DNA from: Cornus controversa
Lineage: Eukaryota > Streptophyta > Magnoliopsida > Cornales > Cornaceae
Reading direction: 5' to 3'
Assembly (NCBI GenBank): GCA_026545225.1
Contig: CM048848.1
Coordinates: 15,799,353-15,863,352, forward strand
DNA: 64,000 bases
The notes below the pieces were generated by a model. It was not told the DNA's origin. It worked only from the letters and a program-made list of their open reading frames with translations, and made no database searches. Shown piece by piece: positions 42,301-48,300 of the stretch (position 1 is the first letter of the stretch; every line of letters begins with the position of its first letter). Position numbers and translations under genes: made by a program.

Positions 42301-45300
42301 TTCTCTAGTCTCATCAACTAAAACAATATCATCAGTAAACAACATACACCACGGAATATCACCTTGGATGTGTCTTGTCAGCTCATCCACCACTAAAGCA
42401 AAGAGGTATGGACTTAATGCTGACCCTTGGTGTAGGCTTACAGTGATTGGGAATTCGCTTGTTTCCCCTACAGGCGTTCTCACTATAGTTACACACCCAT
42501 TATACATGTCCTTAATTGTGTCAATGTATCCCTTTGTGACTCCTTTCTTTTCTAAAACCCTTCATATTAGGTCTCTAGGTACCCTATCATAGGCTTTCTC
42601 CAAATCAATAAAAATAAAATGGAGATCTCTCTTCTTCTCTCTATATCTTTCCATTAGTCTCCTCAACAAGTGAATAGCCTCCATCATTGACCTACCCAAC
42701 ATGAATCCAAATTGATTCTCCGACACTTCCGTCTCCCGTCTTAGGCATTGTTCAATCACTCTCTCCCAGAGTTTCATAGTGTGACTCATTAATTTAATAC
42801 CATGATAATTAATACAACTTTGTACGTCCCCTTTATTTTTATATTTAGGTATAAGAAACCTTTGGCGCCACTCATCTGGCATCCTCTTAGTTGTTATAAT
42901 TTTATTAAACAATTTTGTTAACCAAGACAAGCCAACTTCTCCTAGACACTTCCACACCTCGATAGGAATGCCATCGGGTCCTAAAGCCCTCCTCGATTTC
43001 ATCTTCCTTAGGCATTCCTAACCTCCCACTCCTTGATCTTACAGAAAAATATAATATCTCTAACATCTTCCTCCACGCCTAAACTTCTTATATGGTTTTC
43101 ATTTAGCAATTTCTCCAAATAGTTTTTCCGTCTTTCTTTAATTTCATCGTCCTTTACTAAAACCCGTGAATCTTCACTCTTAATACATTTAATATGGCTA
43201 AAATCTCCAGTTTTCCTCTCCCTTAGCTTGGCAAGTTTATATATATTCTTCTCTCCATCTTTTGTACCTAGTTTAGAATAGAAATCGTCATATGCTCTAT
43301 GTTATGCCTCACTTACAACTTTCTTAACTTCTTTATTTGTTTTTTTATATTTGTTAAAAGTTTCACTATTCCTAGTTTTTTGCCAAATTTTATAGTATTC
43401 CCCGTTTTGTTTTTTAGAATTTTTGAACCTCGTCATTCCACCACCAAGTTTCTTTAAATGACGGTCTCGTTCCTTTTGATTCTCCTAGAACTTCTTTTGC
43501 CACTCTTTTTATATATGTAGTCATCTTATTTCACATTAATTTTGTTTCATCTTCTACATTCCACGATGCTTCTCTTAACATATTATTTTTAAACAAATTC
43601 ATTTTCTCCCCTCTTAAATTCCACCACCTAGTCCTTGGGTTTATGAACTTTATGGTTCTTTTTCTCCTTTTTGGTTGCCCTTTTATACATAAATCTAGGA
43701 CAAGAAGCCTATGTTGTGAGGTTACACTCTCTCCAGGAATAACCTTCCAATCTTTGCTTGCTAGTCTATCCACCTTTCTAATTAAAAAGAAATCACTTTG
43801 GCTTACATTTGAACCACTTTTAAAGGTTATTAAGTGTTCATCTCTCTTTATAGGAAATGTGTCCCTTATTATAAGGTTATATGCTACCACAAAATCTAAG
43901 ATAGTCTCCCCGGCATGATTTCTATCTCCATATCCATGCCCACCATGTACCATTTCATAGCCTTCGCTCTCTTTTCCTACATGGCCATTAAAGTCTCCTC
44001 CTATATACACTTTTTCTCCTTCGGGTATCCCTTGCATCAACTCGTCCATATGTTCCCAAAAAAGTGTTTTAATATTATCATCTAATCCTACTTGGGGTGC
44101 ATATGCGCTAATTATATTAACTATATGTCCTCCTAATACGAGTTTAACTAATATGATCCTATCTTCTTTTCTAGTAACGGTTATTACATCGTCTTTTAAA
44201 TTTTTCTCTATGATTATCCCTACTCCATTCCTATGTCTAGTCTTTCCTGTGAAGTATAATTTATATCCTTCAATTTCTCTAGCTTTTTCACCTACCCACT
44301 TAGTTTCTTGTAAACATAGGATATTAATCTTTCTTCTAATCATAGTTCCAAAATTCATAATTCAAAAATTAGAAAAGGCCCATCAAACGGCTTCAAACCT
44401 CGAAACAAATTACACATTAATTCAAAGATAATTCAGGCAGTTGATCCATGTGGTTTTCGCCATGTTCCGAGACCGTACGGATTTTGACATCAGTGCTTTC
44501 TCAGCCTACTCTGGTGTATTTCAGACTTCTTCAAGGGTTTCGGAACTCTGATTGGTGGCTCAATCACCAAGTGGAAATACAATATTATTATATTTTAGGT
44601 TTTGGATGATTAGGGTTTGAAGAAAGAAGAGAAAGAATGAGAGAGAAAAAATATAAAGGGTTGTAGAATGAATTTGACATCTCTACACCCATATATTTAT
44701 GTTAATGAAAAGTAAGATTTAATAATACTCCACGTGGTAATTTTCTGCTAAGTACGCTCATTACACGAATAGTCCCACATATTCCAACAAATAAGGAGAT
44801 ATGCCTGAAAACAAAATTTAAAATGCTAAAGACTAGAGAAAGAGAGAGAGAGACTAAATAAACAACAAACATAATGAGACCACTAATACAACAGTGATGG
44901 TGCTAGATGGTAATAGATTAAGAGATGCACAGAAACAAGTTGTAAGTTCATGCCAACAGAACTTGGTGTATTTACCCGGGGGGAAGATATTTGGTGCATC
45001 TTAGAAACTTGTTTCTCGTTTACTTTCTTCTAGTGACAAGAATGATATCATGAAATATCATATTAAGCTTTGTGCATGAAAATTGAGCATCGAAGCAAAA
45101 GAAAGCGCAGTCACAGAAGAACTCTTTCCTCCACGCATTCAGAATCAATAAAATAAGTTGACTCTACCTTCTAAACCAATAAGAAAGGGATAGAAGTACC
45201 AAAAAATGAAAAAATAAATTAAAAAGAAAAAGCACAACAGGGAGAAAGTAAACATTATTGTGTGTGCATAGATGAGAGAAAAAGACCACTCACATTGAGA

Positions 45301-48300
45301 GAACGGGAATTGCTGGTATTGCCCAATACATGCACATAGGAGGAAAAGAGAACAAAACACATTAGTATTTTCAATTCCAGGGAGATTTACATTCAAACAA
45401 GAAGTTTTACATACTACACGCAATATTAAACCATATTGGCCTTAACAATAATGTGAAACATCAAATGTGAGATTTGATTCATTGTGATATCAAGTTATGT
45501 ACTCAAAAAGGAGTAAACATTTTTTTTTTTTTTTTTATAAACGTTGTGTGTCCAAGAACTTCAAAAAGGAGTAAACATGATTTAACATACATCACAAGAT
45601 TGAGGAACCCTTTTTGAAGATTAAATGGGCTAGAAAAAAACTAACTTCAGTACGTTTTATCTCTCTCTAATGGAGAACACTATACCAAAAACTAAAAAGT
45701 AATAGTACTAATAGTGAAAAGCAAGCCATTGGATAAAATGGGATGTACAATCTCCAAATTAAGGTTAATTGGATAAACATCATAAGGCTGGACACTACCA
45801 GAATGGAACAAAGACCACTTCAATTTACTCGTTATATAATTTCTTTGATATAATCCAGTTGGACATCTGTAACAACCTATAAAAAAATAACAAAAAGGAA
45901 TAATAAATAAAGAAAAAAGATAATAATTTGAAAGAAAATTTGAATTAAAATAATGAATAAGTAGTATAGTCTAAATAAGAGTAATAATTGATAAATAGTA
46001 TAGTTTAAATAGGAGTTAAGATAAATGAAGATTACAACTATAAGACTTCTCTTAAAATAGGTAATCTCCCAAAGGGAAATTTAGGTTTATTCTCGAATGT
46101 CTATTAAGAAGTAAAATTTCCATGTCTTACCTTATGATGATTCTGAGGATTAATATTGTTCACAACCATCTACTCTAAAAAGCTTAAGCTGTTAGAGAGG
46201 GTGTAACTTAAATATATAAATCCTTCAACATGGCCCCTCACTTGTGGCCTTGTTTTGGTCCAACACGTGTTTCAATTTTAATTATCAGGGTGACGGTGAG
46301 GTTTGAACTCGAGACATTTGGCTTTGATACCATGTTAACCACCATCTACTCTAAAAGCTTAAGCTGTTAGAGAGGGTGTAACTTAAATATATAAATCCTT
46401 CAACAAATATCTTGGTAGTAGATATAACTATTAAAATTAAAAAACTAATGGTTAGAATTTCATAATAGTTGTAAAATTTGATTCTTGTAATAATGATTAT
46501 TCACTTCTTTTAGTCTAATACTAGTGTTGAGTGTGACAAAGCAAGGTAAATGGGTTGTTTGAGATTTAAATCTTTAAAATGCATTTTGGATGCATGTTCA
46601 GAATTTATTTGCATTAATATGATAATCTTGATCCTCTCTTATTGATATATTCAGAAACATGTATAGTAAGATTGATTAACCAAATGATTAAACTTAAAGT
46701 GTTGATTTAATGACACTTGAGGTATATGAATAGATTAAATTAGTGATTATTTTATTAAATATAATAATAACATGATTTCTATTTATGTGTCTCGCTCTTA
46801 TATATTTTTGTTTGAAGACTACGCCTTCCAGCTGTTGAAATTTAGTGATAAAACTAGATAGTTTGAAAAAGAAAAAATAGGATTCATGTAGCCAACTCCA
46901 AGTAGATGGCGGGCCCTAGCATAATGGTGATGTCGCTCCACTGTCACCTGGAGGTCACTGGTTCGAAATGGGATCCAGCCTCCCACATGTAGAGGTAAGC
47001 CTGAGTACATTTGACTCAGACTACATAGAGCAGGAGCCTCGTGCACTGGGCTGTGCTTTTTTTTTTTTAATGTAGCCAACCCCAAGTAGTTGGGAAAAAA
47101 GGGTTGGTTGAGTTGAGTTGAGTTGAGTTGGGTAAAGTACGTGATAGTTTAAAAAAGAAAAATAAGGAGTGTAGTTTGATTGATATTCAAAGTCTTTATG
47201 ATACGGATTCACCTATAAAAAAGAATAATAGATAAAGAGAAAAGAAGATAATTTGAATTTTAAATTTTGGATTAAAATAATGGATAAGTAGTATAGTTTA
47301 AGCTAAACTAACATTACAATACTTGTTGTAAAATAGGTAACCTTTCCACCTTATATATCGGTTGAAAAGAGAGAGAGAGAGAGAACAATGCAAACTGGGA
47401 AAAAAATGTGTAAGGGGGAGAGAAACTGAAGAAGGCAGGCTTGAAGGAGGCAGCCGAAGAAGAAGAATACTAGAAAAGAATTTATAAATGAAAACCAGGA
47501 AAGTTGATCTTACTTTATACCTTTATATAATTTGTGACTTGGTACCTTAATAAGCTGATTTAATGGACATTAAGATCATGTTGTTGTATATGCATATCTT
47601 GATATTTGAATCAAGTATAACTAAAAATCATTTTGACAACTATTAAATTAGTCATGAGATGCATATAATCTGATGTACTTGGATGTGAATGGACACAAAA
47701 TATAACACAGTCTTGTTATATTTCATCTAATCTACATCTTTATCTAAAGAAGAACATCAAGGGAAGAACTAGGAAAATAGTTTTGAATTGCAATTCCGTG
47801 TATGTGTACCGTGGCTTTGAACTTTGTTCCTGAACACAAATAGCTACGCTTAATTCAATGTGTGTACCGTATTTTGGAACTTTGTTCCTGAACACAAATA
47901 GCTAGGATATTAACCTTTACTGTAACTCTGACATACACAACAGCAACATGCTACTTCATCAGCAAAACATAGATGAAATGATATAATATAGAGGTAAAGT
48001 ATGATACTATGATTGGTTGCCTAGGGTTTCAGTCAAATGCTGGTAGACTACAGGGAACAGACATATGGAGTATACAAGCATAAGACCCCTTTAAAATGAA
48101 CTCATACAAAATGTTGTTGTCGGCAGGAGCTTGTGCAGCTTGGCCTCTGGTTTATCTGAACATTAGAAATGAGTTTTCCTTTAAAGATGTTGAAGAGGAA
48201 ATTTACATCACTGTCACCTGGGTTTAAGAGTACACCGTAGTGAAGGACAAGTAATAAAGAAGTTGAAGCAGTCTTCTAGAGCCTAATTTGAGACGGGGCA

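Larger units (their letters stand above)
31430..44789 (-). mobile_element. Old copia element G, scattered by later insertions
   Basis: Minus-strand copia parts in order: 5' LTR-like block about 44571-44789 (starting TGTTGGAATATG on the minus strand) with a degenerate primer site; gag 40370-41076 (LDGSNYLAW) and further gag-like pieces at about 34810-35219, a roughly 260-bp part of which is present twice; protease with DSGATDH near 34650; RT pieces about 32150-33250; RNase H about 31540-31990. No 3' LTR found. Interrupted by solo LTR 32265-32840, LTR fragment 33445-33977 with a SINE, element I, a 52-bp SINE piece and LINE J. Very broken fossil, older than all of these. Sense to NTMC2T5. Confidence 0.75.
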
